Source: Azoamicus sp964456515
GTDB taxonomy: Bacteria > Pseudomonadota > Gammaproteobacteria > UBA6186 > Azoamicaceae
DNA length: 64,000 nucleotides
Assembly: GCA_964456515.1 (NCBI GenBank)
Contig: CAYVZP010000001.1
Coordinates: forward strand, 1-64,000
Reading direction: 5' to 3'
Of this stretch, positions 1 through 10,488 are shown in pieces (the stretch's first letter is position 1; every line of letters starts with the position of its first letter). The notes below the pieces were generated by a model, which was not told the DNA's origin, searched no databases, and was given only the letters and a program-made list of their open reading frames with translations. The position numbers and the translations under genes were made by a program.

Positions 1-959
<959 letters not shown>

Positions 960-984
960 ACACTTAAAATAGTTATTTTTTATA

Positions 985-1095
985 TTGCTTGGTGGCAATA
1001 GCGCATGGGACCCACCCGAATCCATTCCGAACTCGGAAGTTAAACCATGTAGCGCCGATGATAGTTTTATAGCGAAAGTAGGTCACCGCCAGGCA
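985..1095 (+). rRNA. rrf: 5S ribosomal RNA
   Basis: Recognised by CCGAACTCGGAAGTTAAAC and TAGCGCCGATGATAG, both diagnostic of bacterial 5S, and by pairing of the ends (TGCTTGGTGG with CCGCCAGGCA). It is about 110 nt, slightly shorter than the usual 115-120. It follows 23S directly. The last ~29 nt are overlapped on the opposite strand by the 3' end of the RNase E/G gene. Confidence 0.95.
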
Positions 1096-2719
1096 TGTTA
1101 TGTTCTTTTATAAAAATCCAAATTGAATTAATTATATTATAAGTATATAAATTTGAATGTTTTTTATTATTTTTTAATAGTGTATTGAAACAATTTAAAT
1201 TATTAATCATTAGTTGATTTAAATTTGTAGTAGTATTATTAATAGTAAATTTGAAACAGTATATTTTATAATCAGGTATATATAAATATTTATTGGAAAT
1301 TAAAATAAGTATTATATTATATTTTTTTTCTATATGATATAATTTTTTTTTAAAAACATTTGTTAAATAATTTAATGTATTAATAGGTAATTCTAAATTT
1401 ATTTGATATATATTATATTTTATTATCTCTTCTTCTAATAAATATAAAATTTTCAAACATAACATTTTAATACCTAAAGTTTTACCTGTTCCAGAACATT
1501 TATAACAAGTAAAATAATCAAAATCTAAAAATGATGATTTTATTCTTTCTCTAGACATTTCTAATAATCCAAATTTTGAAATTTTTTCCATTCGAATTTT
1601 TGCTTTATCAAATGATAATAAATATTTTATTTTTTTTTCTATTAAAAAAAAATCATCAATATCAATATCAATAAAATCAATTATTATTAATCCACCTAAA
1701 TCACGTATAATTAATTGTTTTACAATTTCTTCTAATGCTTCTAAATTAATTTGTAAAGCCGTTTCTTCAACATTGTCACATTTATTTGCTTTAGATGAAT
1801 TCACATCTATAAATGTTAAAGCTTCCTCACAATCAATTGTAATTGATCCTCCGGATAATAAAAAAATTTCACGTTTAAATAATAGTTCAATTTGTTTTTC
1901 AATTTCATATTTACTAAATAATGGTATAAATTCACTATATAAAAAAAGTTTATTTAAATAAATTGATTTAATAATGCTTAAATATTTATATAATAAATTA
2001 AAAACATTAGAATCATCCATAATAATTTTAGAAATATTATATTTTAAATAATCTTTAATAGTTCGTAATAATAAATTGTTATGTTCATAAATCATATTAA
2101 TTGAATAAATGGATTCGTTAAATAATACTTTTATAAATTTTAATTGTGATAATAATATAAATAATTCCCATTTAAAATCATTTAAATGTCTACCATATCC
2201 AAAGGTTCTAATAATTATACCAATATCATTAAAAAATATAATATTATTTAAAATTTCACGTAATGCAAAGCGTTCTAGTTCACTTATTTTTTTTGATATA
2301 CCCTTTAAATGAGAGCTGTATGGCATTAAAACTAAATAACAGCCTGATAAATTAATATATGTTGTTAATGACGCACCTTTGCCAGATCGTTCTTCTATTT
2401 CTATTTGAACAATAAAAGATTGTCCAAGTAAAAAATATTCATGTATTAATGGATCGGTTATATCATATAATCGAAATCTATCTAAATAATTTTTAGATAG
2501 TTCTTTAAATGAAAGAAAACCATCTTTATTTACACCATAATCGATAAATAAAGCATCTAACCCTATTTCAATTTTTGTAATAAAACCTTTATATATGTTA
2601 CCTTTTTCTTGTTTGTTATTAACATTATCTATTTCAAAATTAAATAACCTTCCATTTTCCAAAAAAGCAATTCTTATATCTCCAATTTCATTTTTATTAA
2701 TAAGTATTATTTTAGTCAT
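1067..2719 (-). CDS. rng: Ribonuclease E/G family endoribonuclease
   Basis: Single-strand endoribonuclease that matures rRNA and tRNA and starts mRNA decay. The 550-residue protein has the family layout: an N-terminal region with an embedded S1 domain (about 38-125, with NIYKGFITKIE), the 5'-sensor segment IIIRTFGYGRH, the DNase-I-like catalytic part with FIDVNSSKA (Asp about 305) and IIIDFIDID (the second Mg-binding Asp), and a zinc-link CYKCSGTG. Length fits RNase G or the catalytic half of RNase E; no RNase E-like C-terminal scaffold exists, so it may be the only such enzyme. The final ten or so codons (HNMPGGDLLSL) are read antisense through 5S rRNA and are unlikely to be functional. It is last in the run thrS to rng. 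Confidence 0.92.
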   Translation of the reverse strand: MTKIILINKNEIGDIRIAFLENGRLFNFEIDNVNNKQEKGNIYKGFITKIEIGLDALFIDYGVNKDGFLSFKELSKNYLDRFRLYDITDPLIHEYFLLGQSFIVQIEIEERSGKGASLTTYINLSGCYLVLMPYSSHLKGISKKISELERFALREILNNIIFFNDIGIIIRTFGYGRHLNDFKWELFILLSQLKFIKVLFNESIYSINMIYEHNNLLLRTIKDYLKYNISKIIMDDSNVFNLLYKYLSIIKSIYLNKLFLYSEFIPLFSKYEIEKQIELLFKREIFLLSGGSITIDCEEALTFIDVNSSKANKCDNVEETALQINLEALEEIVKQLIIRDLGGLIIIDFIDIDIDDFFLIEKKIKYLLSFDKAKIRMEKISKFGLLEMSRERIKSSFLDFDYFTCYKCSGTGKTLGIKMLCLKILYLLEEEIIKYNIYQINLELPINTLNYLTNVFKKKLYHIEKKYNIILILISNKYLYIPDYKIYCFKFTINNTTTNLNQLMINNLNCFNTLLKNNKKHSNLYTYNIINSIWIFIKEHNMPGGDLLSL

Positions 2720-2737
2720 ATAAAAATGTTGTTATAA

Positions 2738-3394
2738 TTAAGTGTATTTAGAATAATTTAATTTATTTAAATAATATATATTTATATAATTTGGATTGAT
2801 AATATGTTGTAATATTGTTTTATTATAAAAAATTAAATTAAAATATAATGATTTTGGTAAAATATAAATTATATTGTGTATATTTTTAAAATGATTGAAA
2901 TAAATTAAATTTATAAAACAAAATAAAATATTTTTAAAATATATATATTCATATATATGAATTTGGATATACTTTAATATAACAATTAATTTTCCTGATA
3001 TATTACAATAAAGATTACCAAAAAAAAAATTATTTTTAAAATTAATTATTATAAAAATATATTTAGTAATATTCATATTAATAATTTCTAAACATATTGC
3101 TTGCATTGAATTTATTTTAAAAATTGGAATATTATAAGATAATGATAGTGAATATATTACTGATAATAGTATTCTAATACCAGTAAACTCGCTGAAATCA
3201 CCACCTATTAATAAAGCATTTATATTATTAATAGATAAATTGTTTTTTAATAAAATATATTTAATAAATTTTAAAATATATTTAGATGTAATAAATTTTC
3301 CATAACATTCAACATATGATACAATATTATTTTTTAATAGTGTTATTGATATTATATCATATGAACTTTCAAAACTTAGAATTATTTTAGTCAT
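2738..3394 (-). CDS. tsaB: tRNA threonylcarbamoyladenosine biosynthesis protein TsaB
   Basis: TsaB is a non-catalytic partner of TsaD in making t6A37 on ANN-decoding tRNAs. The N-terminus MTKIILSFESS matches the ASKHA start (family: ILAIDTA/SS), and GGDFSEFTGIRI at about 64-75 matches the family signature GxGPGSFTGxR, with two glycines replaced. The C-terminal half (I/Y/F-rich) is poorly conserved, as is usual for this family, and at 218 aa it is close to normal length. It lies 10 bases after pheT on the same strand. TsaD is not in this window. Confidence 0.85.
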   Translation of the reverse strand: MTKIILSFESSYDIISITLLKNNIVSYVECYGKFITSKYILKFIKYILLKNNLSINNINALLIGGDFSEFTGIRILLSVIYSLSLSYNIPIFKINSMQAICLEIINMNITKYIFIIINFKNNFFFGNLYCNISGKLIVILKYIQIHIYEYIYFKNILFCFINLIYFNHFKNIHNIIYILPKSLYFNLIFYNKTILQHIINPNYINIYYLNKLNYSKYT

Positions 3395-3404
3395 GTATTA
3401 TAAA

Positions 3405-5390
3405 TTATTTAATTTTAGCATTAAATTTTTTTATAATATGTTTGGAAATAATTTCAATATAATTATTAATATCTGAATCAATTAATGTATTTGTATTGCT
3501 TTTAAAAATAAAATTTATAGTTAAACTTTTTTTATTATTAAAAAAATAAATACTTTTAAAATTAAATTTAACTAAATTAGTAATATTTAAATTAGTAATA
3601 GCAGTGCATATATCAATGTATGTAATATTACAATTTAATATAAAGGAAATATCTCGTTTAACATTTGGGAATTTGGAAATATGATTAAATATAATATTAT
3701 TTTCAAAAATTAAATCTGTTAAATTTATTTCAAAAAAAAATAAGTCTGTTTTAATTGAAAAATGTTTTAAAATAGTGTCATTTAATAAACCAATTATGCC
3801 AATTATTTTGTTATTGATAATTATATTAGATGATATATTATTATTAAAAATTTTTTTAATATTATTTTTTAAAGATATAATATATTTTTTTGAAATATAT
3901 TTGATGATATTATATAAATAATTTTTAAAAACAAAAAAAAAATCATTAGTGTTATATATATTTGTATATAAATTATGTTTAGTGCAAATGCATGCTAATT
4001 TTAAAATAGAAGATGTATTATTATTAGACCAAACATTACCTATTTCAAAAATATTAATAGTATGATTGTTTCTATTTAAATTAAATGATGTTGTTTTTAG
4101 TAATCCTTGTAATAAACTTGTTCGCATTATATTCATTTTTTCTGATATTGCATTTTTTAAATAAATAAAATTAGTATTATCAAATAAAAAAAATTCATAT
4201 TTTGAATAAACAAAACTATAATTAATTACTTCATTAAAACCATGATTAATTAAATAATTAGATATATTATTATAATTGGATATATCATTATATTTTGTAA
4301 TAAAATTATTTTTAATTGGTGTTAATAAAATTTTATTATAACCATAAAATTTTAAAAATTCAGCTACAATATTTTCTTTAGATAAAAGATCGTATCTATT
4401 GTATGGTATTTCTATAGTCCAGTAATTATTATAATATTTAAATTTAAAATTTATTTTATTAAATATATTTGATATAATAGTGTTGTCTAGATCATATCCT
4501 AAAATATTTATAAAATCTTTTTTATATAAAATAATATATTTTTTTGTAGGTAATTTTTTTATATTTTTAATTTCTAGTATGTTACTTATTTTAATTATCT
4601 GATATTTTTGCAATAATTGTAAAACTAATGTTATTGCAATGTTGCTATGATTTAAAATAACACCTGTTGAAAAATAATTTGATGATAATGTTTTAATATT
4701 ATCACATGTATTAAACAACTCTTTATTTAAAAAAATGCTTTCTATTATTATGTTGTGTGTTTTATTTGTAATTCTAGTAAAAAAACTACCAATTACCCCT
4801 GGTATACTTATAATAATATTTTTATCACAGATAACATATGAATTTTTTTTAATTAATATTTTTTCATTATTTATAGTTATAAATATTATATCATGATTTA
4901 TTTTTATTAAATTTAATGATCCATGTATTTTATCAGCGTCATAAGCATGTAATGGTTGTCCAGTAAGAAATGTTACATAATTTAATATGTCAATTACGAA
5001 ATTATTTAATTTAAAATTATTATTTTTTAATATAATTTTTATATAATTAGGTGTTTGTTTAAATGTATTAATATTATTTATTATAGCTGTAAAATAAAGT
5101 GGACAAAAATTTTGGTGATATATATTGATAGTTAAATTATTTTTAAAATCATTTATTATAGAAATTTTTTGTTGTTTTATTTTAAAATATGGAACATCTA
5201 AGAATTTTGATATTTCATTAATTAATGAAAATAAATTAGAATAATTACTTCTGTTGTATGGAATAGATATATTTAAAAAGTCGTCGCTTATGTATGTTTC
5301 AAACCCGATAAATGTTAATTTATTAATTATATAATTAACATCGATTGCAGGCCCGATCCAATCTATTAACATTTTTTTATCAATTTTCAT
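3405..5390 (-). CDS. pheT: Phenylalanyl-tRNA synthetase beta subunit, lacking the N-terminal OB-fold domain
   Basis: Beta chain of the alpha2-beta2 enzyme that charges tRNA-Phe. Family features seen: N-terminal LIDWIGPAIDV, B3/B4 region with GQPLHAYDADKI, the B5 segment, and a C-terminal anticodon-binding ferredoxin-like domain (ISKFPNVKRDISF onwards). At 661 aa it is about 130 residues shorter than E. coli PheT. The loss is localised: the sequence goes from TFIGFETY (about 26-33) straight to LNISIPYNRSNY, skipping the EMAP-II-like tRNA-binding OB fold that normally occupies about 40-150. The RYERG element of B3/B4 is also not recognisable, so editing of Tyr-tRNA-Phe may be weak. Gene order pheS-pheT is conserved. 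Confidence 0.93.
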   Translation of the reverse strand: MKIDKKMLIDWIGPAIDVNYIINKLTFIGFETYISDDFLNISIPYNRSNYSNLFSLINEISKFLDVPYFKIKQQKISIINDFKNNLTINIYHQNFCPLYFTAIINNINTFKQTPNYIKIILKNNNFKLNNFVIDILNYVTFLTGQPLHAYDADKIHGSLNLIKINHDIIFITINNEKILIKKNSYVICDKNIIISIPGVIGSFFTRITNKTHNIIIESIFLNKELFNTCDNIKTLSSNYFSTGVILNHSNIAITLVLQLLQKYQIIKISNILEIKNIKKLPTKKYIILYKKDFINILGYDLDNTIISNIFNKINFKFKYYNNYWTIEIPYNRYDLLSKENIVAEFLKFYGYNKILLTPIKNNFITKYNDISNYNNISNYLINHGFNEVINYSFVYSKYEFFLFDNTNFIYLKNAISEKMNIMRTSLLQGLLKTTSFNLNRNNHTINIFEIGNVWSNNNTSSILKLACICTKHNLYTNIYNTNDFFFVFKNYLYNIIKYISKKYIISLKNNIKKIFNNNISSNIIINNKIIGIIGLLNDTILKHFSIKTDLFFFEINLTDLIFENNIIFNHISKFPNVKRDISFILNCNITYIDICTAITNLNITNLVKFNFKSIYFFNNKKSLTINFIFKSNTNTLIDSDINNYIEIISKHIIKKFNAKIK

Positions 5391-5394
5391 ATAA

Positions 5395-6399
5395 TTAAAA
5401 TTGATTTAAAAAATTAATATTATTATCAAAATATAATCGTATATCATCAATTCTATATTTTATCATAGATAATCGTTCTATTCCCATTCCAAATGCTAAT
5501 CCGCTATATATATTATTATTAATACCACAATTAGTTAAAACGTTTGAATGAACTAAACCACAACCTAAAACTTCTATCCATCCACTATATTTACATAAAG
5601 AACATTTAAGTCCATTACATTTAATACATTTTATATCTATTTCCATTGATGGTTCTGTAAATGGAAAATATGATGATCTAAATTTAATATCTACCTTTTT
5701 TTTAAAAAAAAAGGTTAGAAAATTTGAGATTAAATATTTTAAATTTGATATTGATATATTTTTATCTATAATAAATCCTTCTAATTGGTGAAACATTGGT
5801 GTATGTGACGCGTCCAAATCTCTACGATAAACTTTACCATATGATATAAATTTTAATGGTGGTTTTATTTGTTGCATTAAATGTATTTGCATATTAGATG
5901 TATGTGTTCTTAATAATACGTTATTTGAAATATAAAATGTTTCATTTAGATTTCTTGATGGGTGTAATAAAGGCATGTTTAATGCTTCAAAATTGTAATA
6001 ACTTGTATCAATTTCATATCCATCAGATATTTTAAAACCCATATTTAAAAAAAAAAATTTAATGTCATTAATAGTTTTTGAAATAATATGTTGTGATCCT
6101 AATTGATTTCCTATTGGTGGTAGTGTGATATCAAAGTTTTTATATTTTAAATATGTATCATTATCATTATTATTATATAAATCAATTTTTTTTTGTATGT
6201 CATTTTTTATAAAATTTAAATCTTTAAATAATTTTATTTTATTATTACATTTATCTTTTTTTATAAAATCAAATGTTTTATTAATTAATCCATTTCTACC
6301 TAAATATTTTATTTTAATGTTATTAAAATCATTTAAAGAATTAATATTATTAAAATCATTTAAAAAATCATTAAATAATAATTTATAAAAATTTTGCAT
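5395..6399 (-). CDS. pheS: Phenylalanyl-tRNA synthetase alpha subunit
   Basis: Catalytic chain of PheRS (class II synthetase). Motifs present: an N-terminal coiled-coil region, GYEIDTSYYNFEALNMP with HPSR (family HPAR), motif 2 FISYGKVYRRDLDASHTPMF, and motif 3 GLAFGMGIERLSMIKY near the end. At 334 aa it matches the family (E. coli 327). It starts 4 bases after rplT stops and is followed 4 bases on by pheT, so the two subunits are probably cotranslated. Confidence 0.97.
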   Translation of the reverse strand: MQNFYKLLFNDFLNDFNNINSLNDFNNIKIKYLGRNGLINKTFDFIKKDKCNNKIKLFKDLNFIKNDIQKKIDLYNNNDNDTYLKYKNFDITLPPIGNQLGSQHIISKTINDIKFFFLNMGFKISDGYEIDTSYYNFEALNMPLLHPSRNLNETFYISNNVLLRTHTSNMQIHLMQQIKPPLKFISYGKVYRRDLDASHTPMFHQLEGFIIDKNISISNLKYLISNFLTFFFKKKVDIKFRSSYFPFTEPSMEIDIKCIKCNGLKCSLCKYSGWIEVLGCGLVHSNVLTNCGINNNIYSGLAFGMGIERLSMIKYRIDDIRLYFDNNINFLNQF

Positions 6400-6403
6400 A
6401 ACA

Positions 6404-6757
6404 TTATTTTATATTTATTATATTATTGACAACCATTTTAAATTTATCTGTATGATGTATAGCTAAAAAATGAAGCATTTTTCTATTTAATTTAATATTA
6501 AGTGTTAATAAATTATATATAAATTTATTATAGGAAATGTTATAGTCTTTTAAAGCTGAATTGATAATTAAAATCCATCGTTTTCTCATTTCTCTTTTTT
6601 TACAACGTCTATCTCTATATGAATATTGTAATGATTTAATTACAGCTTGTTTAGCTGATCTGTATGTTCGGCTTCTAGCGCCATAAAAACCTTTTGCTTG
6701 TTTTAATATTTTTTTATGGCGTTTTCTAGCAACAACACCTCGTTTTACTCTACTCAT
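6404..6757 (-). CDS. rplT: Ribosomal protein bL20
   Basis: Early-assembly 23S-binding protein and, in E. coli, the repressor of its own operon. MSRVKRGVVARKRHKKIL and the basic helix GARSRTYRSAKQAV are characteristic; 117 aa equals the usual length. It lies in the order infC-rpmI-rplT-pheS. Confidence 0.98.
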   Translation of the reverse strand: MSRVKRGVVARKRHKKILKQAKGFYGARSRTYRSAKQAVIKSLQYSYRDRRCKKREMRKRWILIINSALKDYNISYNKFIYNLLTLNIKLNRKMLHFLAIHHTDKFKMVVNNIINIK

Positions 6758-6770
6758 AATATATTATTCA

Positions 6771-6968
6771 TTAACAATTTATTAATGCCTCTTTTAATAG
6801 TTTTTTATGTGATTTATCAACAATTTTTAAATGTCTTAAATGTCTTTTTCTTTTTGATGATTTTTTTGTTAATATATGTCTTAAATGAGATTGTTTGTGT
6901 TTAAAAGATCCGTTCTTCATTTTTTTAAATCGTTTAGCCAGACTTTTATTGGTTTTAAATTTTATCAT
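6771..6968 (-). CDS. rpmI: Ribosomal protein bL35
   Basis: Small basic 50S protein of 65 aa. The patterns KTNKSLAKRFK and the C-terminal KRHLRHLKIVDKSHKKLLK fit bL35. Its start overlaps the end of infC by 14 bases, which suggests translational coupling. Confidence 0.95.
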   Translation of the reverse strand: MIKFKTNKSLAKRFKKMKNGSFKHKQSHLRHILTKKSSKRKRHLRHLKIVDKSHKKLLKEALINC

Positions 6969-7509
6969 TATTATCTCTTTTAATTATTTTTTCTATTTTT
7001 TTTATTGGACGTATAATTGAAATAATATTTTTTCCTTCAAATTTAGGCAATGATTCAACTTTACTAAATTCATTTAAATCAGAACATATTTTATTCATTA
7101 AAATTATACCATTTTTTTTATGAATAATCTCTCTTCCTTTAAAACAGATAGTTAATTTAGCTTTATTGCCATTGTGTAAAAAATTTTTAATGTTTTTAAT
7201 TTTTATTAAATAATCATTATTACCAGTGTTTGGTCTAAATTTTATTTCTTTTATTTTTAAATCACGTTGTTTTTTTTTTGCAATATTTTTTTTTTTATTA
7301 ACAGCAAATTTAAATTTACCATAATTCATAATTTTTACAACTGGCGGAACGGTTTTAGGTTGTATTTCAACTAAATCTAAATTTAATTTTTTTGCTTCCA
7401 TTAAAGCGTAATCTGTTGACACTATTCCAATTTGCTCTCCATTATTGTTTATTAATCTAACCTGATGTGTTTTAATTTCATTATTTATTCGTTTTCTTAA
7501 TTTATCAAT
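6955..7509 (-). CDS. infC: Translation initiation factor IF-3, with an AUU start codon
   Basis: IF-3 checks the start codon and initiator tRNA on the 30S subunit. LDLVEIQPKTVPPVVKIMNYGKF is the N-domain/linker signature; KEIKFRPNTGNNDY opens the C domain. No ATG exists in the right place: the first internal GTG (7422) would cut off the conserved RINNEI...VRLINNNGEQIGIVS segment. In frame upstream lies ATT-ATT-GAT (7512-7504) with AAGGAG at 7522-7517. I choose the second ATT (7509; 7-nt spacing), giving 184 aa, near the E. coli length of 180. An AUU start is the known autoregulatory start of infC in E. coli. The upstream Shine-Dalgarno overlaps the thrS stop codon. Confidence 0.9.
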   Translation of the reverse strand: MDKLRKRINNEIKTHQVRLINNNGEQIGIVSTDYALMEAKKLNLDLVEIQPKTVPPVVKIMNYGKFKFAVNKKKNIAKKKQRDLKIKEIKFRPNTGNNDYLIKIKNIKNFLHNGNKAKLTICFKGREIIHKKNGIILMNKICSDLNEFSKVESLPKFEGKNIISIIRPIKKIEKIIKRDNNDKI

Positions 7510-7516
7510 AATATTT

Positions 7517-7522
7517 CTCCTT
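7517..7522 (-). promoter_or_regulatory. Shine-Dalgarno of infC serving an AUU start
   Basis: AAGGAG on the minus strand, one of the clearest ribosome-binding sites in the window. It overlaps the thrS TAA (7522-7524) and sits 4 and 7 nt before two consecutive ATT codons, fixing the non-canonical IF-3 start. Confidence 0.8.
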
Positions 7523-9390
7523 TATATAATTCCTAATTTAAGTAGTTTAATAAATTTGCACACAGATATATTATTATATGTTTTAGAATTTAACAATCGT
7601 ATACTAATAACATTTTTTTTATATTCTTTTTTACCAACTATAATTATATATGGAATCTTTTCTAAAATACATTTTTTTATTTTATAATCTAATCGTTCAT
7701 TACTAATAAACAAATTAATTCTAAATTGCTTGTTAATAATATTATATATTTTTTTTGTATAATCTAAATATGTATCATTAATATATACTATTTCTATTTG
7801 AATTGCTGACAACCAAAAGGGTAAAACACCAGAATTATTTTCAATTAAAATACCAAAAAATCTTTCTAATGATCCAAGTATAGCTCTATGTAAAATTATT
7901 GGATATTTTAATAAACTATTTTTATCAGAATATTTTGCTTCTAATTTTTTTGCTGTAAAAAAATCAAGTTGAATTGTTCCACATTGCCATATTCTATTTA
8001 AAGCATCTTTTAATGCAAATTCTATTTTAGGCCCATAAAATGCTCCATCATTAGATAGGGAATATTTTATTTTGGAATCAATTAGAGCTTTTTTTAATAT
8101 AATTTCGGCATCATGCCATATATTATAGTTGTTTTTTATAATCAGCGGTCTTTTAGATAAAACAACTTTAAATAATTTAAAACCAAAATTAAAATAAACT
8201 TTTTTTAATAAAATAATAAATGTTTTTATTTCAGTATAAATATCTTGTTGAGAACAAAAAATATGTCCATCATCTTGAATAAAATTTTTTAATCGCATTA
8301 ATCCATATAATGATCCTGACAATTCATTTCGAAAACATGATCCAAATTCCATGATTTTAAATGGTAAGTTTTTATAACTTTTTTTATAAAAATTTTTAAA
8401 AATTGTTATATGTCCTGGACAATTCATTGGTTTTAAAACAGTAATATTATTATTGTTAGAATATTTAAAAATATGATTGCTAAATTTGTTTATATGTCCT
8501 GATTTATTAAATATATTAATATTCATTATAATAGGTGTATTAACTTCAAAGTAATCATTTTTAAATAAAATGGTTTTTAAATATTTTATAATTTGTTTAT
8601 AAATAATCCATCCGTGTTTATTCCAAAATATAACACCTGTAGAATTTTTATCAAAACAAAAAAAATTTAAATTATTACCTATTTTTTTATGATCTATAAT
8701 TATCGTTTTGTTTTCGTGAGTTAAAAATTGTTTTAATTGCTTTTCACTATTCCAAATAATTCCGTATATTCTATAAAGCATGTTATTTTCATGATCATTC
8801 TTCCAATAAGCACCTGATATTTTTAATAATTTAAAAAATTTTAAAAATTTAGTATTATTAATATGAGGTCCATAGCATAAATCTAGAAAACAATCTTGTT
8901 TATAGCATGAGATATATTTAGATTTAATTTTATATAAAATATATAATTTGTACTTATTATTATAAAAAAATTTAATTAAATCTGTTTTTAAAATTTTGAT
9001 TTTTATTATATGTATTGATTTTAATGTTAATTTTTTCATTTCTTGTTCAATTGAAATAATTGATTTATTGATAATTTTTTGATTAACATGAAAATCATAA
9101 TAAAATCCGTTTTGTATTATTGGTCCGAAGGCAAATTTAACGTGCATGTAAATATTATTAATGGCATGAGCTAAAAGATGTGCGCAGGAATGTCTTAAAA
9201 TATTTAATGAACGTGGGTTTGTATTATCTATAAAAAATATAGAATTATTATTTGATATAAAATTTATCGTGTCACTGATAAAATTATTAATACTAATACA
9301 TATAATATTTTTTTTATAATGCAGAAAATTACTTAAAGATATTTTATTTTCTTTAAACGTAATTTCATTATTATTAATACATATAATCAT
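7522..9390 (-). CDS. thrS: Threonyl-tRNA synthetase
   Basis: Class II synthetase charging tRNA-Thr. Domains in order: N-terminal TGS domain (about 1-60), editing domain with the metal motif LRHSCAHLLAHA (about 65-77) and the later C..D...GPH, the catalytic core with motif 2 (FGSCFRNELSGSLYGLMRL then FIQDDGHIFC) and motif 3 (HRAILGSLERFFGILIE), then an anticodon-binding domain. At 622 aa it is close to E. coli (642), so the editing domain is retained, unlike in LeuRS here. First gene of the minus-strand run that continues into infC. Confidence 0.97.
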   Translation of the reverse strand: MIICINNNEITFKENKISLSNFLHYKKNIICISINNFISDTINFISNNNSIFFIDNTNPRSLNILRHSCAHLLAHAINNIYMHVKFAFGPIIQNGFYYDFHVNQKIINKSIISIEQEMKKLTLKSIHIIKIKILKTDLIKFFYNNKYKLYILYKIKSKYISCYKQDCFLDLCYGPHINNTKFLKFFKLLKISGAYWKNDHENNMLYRIYGIIWNSEKQLKQFLTHENKTIIIDHKKIGNNLNFFCFDKNSTGVIFWNKHGWIIYKQIIKYLKTILFKNDYFEVNTPIIMNINIFNKSGHINKFSNHIFKYSNNNNITVLKPMNCPGHITIFKNFYKKSYKNLPFKIMEFGSCFRNELSGSLYGLMRLKNFIQDDGHIFCSQQDIYTEIKTFIILLKKVYFNFGFKLFKVVLSKRPLIIKNNYNIWHDAEIILKKALIDSKIKYSLSNDGAFYGPKIEFALKDALNRIWQCGTIQLDFFTAKKLEAKYSDKNSLLKYPIILHRAILGSLERFFGILIENNSGVLPFWLSAIQIEIVYINDTYLDYTKKIYNIINKQFRINLFISNERLDYKIKKCILEKIPYIIIVGKKEYKKNVISIRLLNSKTYNNISVCKFIKLLKLGII

Positions 9391-9463
9391 GTAAAAGCAT
9401 GATAAACTATTTTATTAAAAAAAAATATATTAACATATATAAATACTATTTGAAGTTAAAATA

Positions 9464-10486
9464 ATGATATTAATAAATAAAATTTTTCAACAATTTATAA
9501 TTGAATCAATATATCATAAAAATATATATATTGCTTATAGTGGTGGAATTGATTCTAGTGTATTATTATATTTATGTAATAAATATTTAAATAAAAAAAA
9601 TAAAATAAAAGCTATTCATATTAATCATAATTATAACATGAGTTCTGATAATCATGCTCGTTTTTGTAAAACAATATGTAATGGATATAAAATACCTATA
9701 TATAATATGTATATAAATAAAGTATATGATAATACAAATTTAGAAGAAAGGTTTCGAATTATTAGATATAATATTTTTTCAAAAATAATAAATAAAAATG
9801 CAACATTATTAACAGGTCATACATATGATGATTTTTTTGAAAATTATTTTTTAAAATTATTTCGTGGAACAGGAATTGATGGGTTAACAATGTTTAATAT
9901 AAAAAGGACTATAAAACAAATAAATATTATCAGTCCTTTTTTTAATATTAATAAAATGGATTTAATTGATTATATAATTAAATATAAAATACAAACAATA
10001 TCAGATTATTCAAATTTTGATAATAAATTATCTAGAAATTATATACGCAATATATTGAAACATGTAATTAAAAAAAAATGGCCAAATATATTTTTTATAA
10101 AGAAAAATAACAGTATTTTAAAAAAAATTAATTTATATATAAACAATCGATTTTATTTTTTTTTTCAATCAATGGGTATAAATGAAAAATTTATTTCTAT
10201 AATATATTTAAATACATTAGCTCCATTATTGCAAAATGAAATGTTAAAGATATGGATTAAACAAAATAATTATAAAACGCCAACATATATACATTTTAAA
10301 GAATTAAATAAAATAATAAAATCCAGGAAAATAAATTCATTTATTAAAATAAATAATTATATTATTATAAAATATAAAAATTTATTATATATTAAAAGTG
10401 TGTTTAATAATTGTTATAATAAAATATTTATATATAACTATTGTAATATAATTGAAGGTTTTTTTATTATAAAATTTATAAGATAA
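9464..10486 (+). CDS. tilS: tRNA(Ile)-lysidine synthase
   Basis: Converts C34 to lysidine in tRNA-Ile(CAU) so that it reads AUA, an important codon in an AT-rich genome. AYSGGIDSSVLLY (about 24-36) is the PP-loop SGGxDS ATP-binding motif, and HINHNYNMSSDNHARFC and LTGHTYDDFFENYFLKLFRG are N-type ATPase segments of TilS. At 340 aa the protein has a shortened C-terminus compared with E. coli (432). It stands alone on the plus strand, convergent with mnmA (2 bases apart). Confidence 0.93.
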   Translation: MILINKIFQQFIIESIYHKNIYIAYSGGIDSSVLLYLCNKYLNKKNKIKAIHINHNYNMSSDNHARFCKTICNGYKIPIYNMYINKVYDNTNLEERFRIIRYNIFSKIINKNATLLTGHTYDDFFENYFLKLFRGTGIDGLTMFNIKRTIKQINIISPFFNINKMDLIDYIIKYKIQTISDYSNFDNKLSRNYIRNILKHVIKKKWPNIFFIKKNNSILKKINLYINNRFYFFFQSMGINEKFISIIYLNTLAPLLQNEMLKIWIKQNNYKTPTYIHFKELNKIIKSRKINSFIKINNYIIIKYKNLLYIKSVFNNCYNKIFIYNYCNIIEGFFIIKFIR

Positions 10487-10488
10487 TA

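Noticed and set aside
3900..5300. Suspicion that pheT is a pseudogene because of its divergence
   Set aside because: Frame is open throughout, the catalytic partner is intact and conserved B3/B4 and anticodon-binding elements remain; the shortening is one defined domain.
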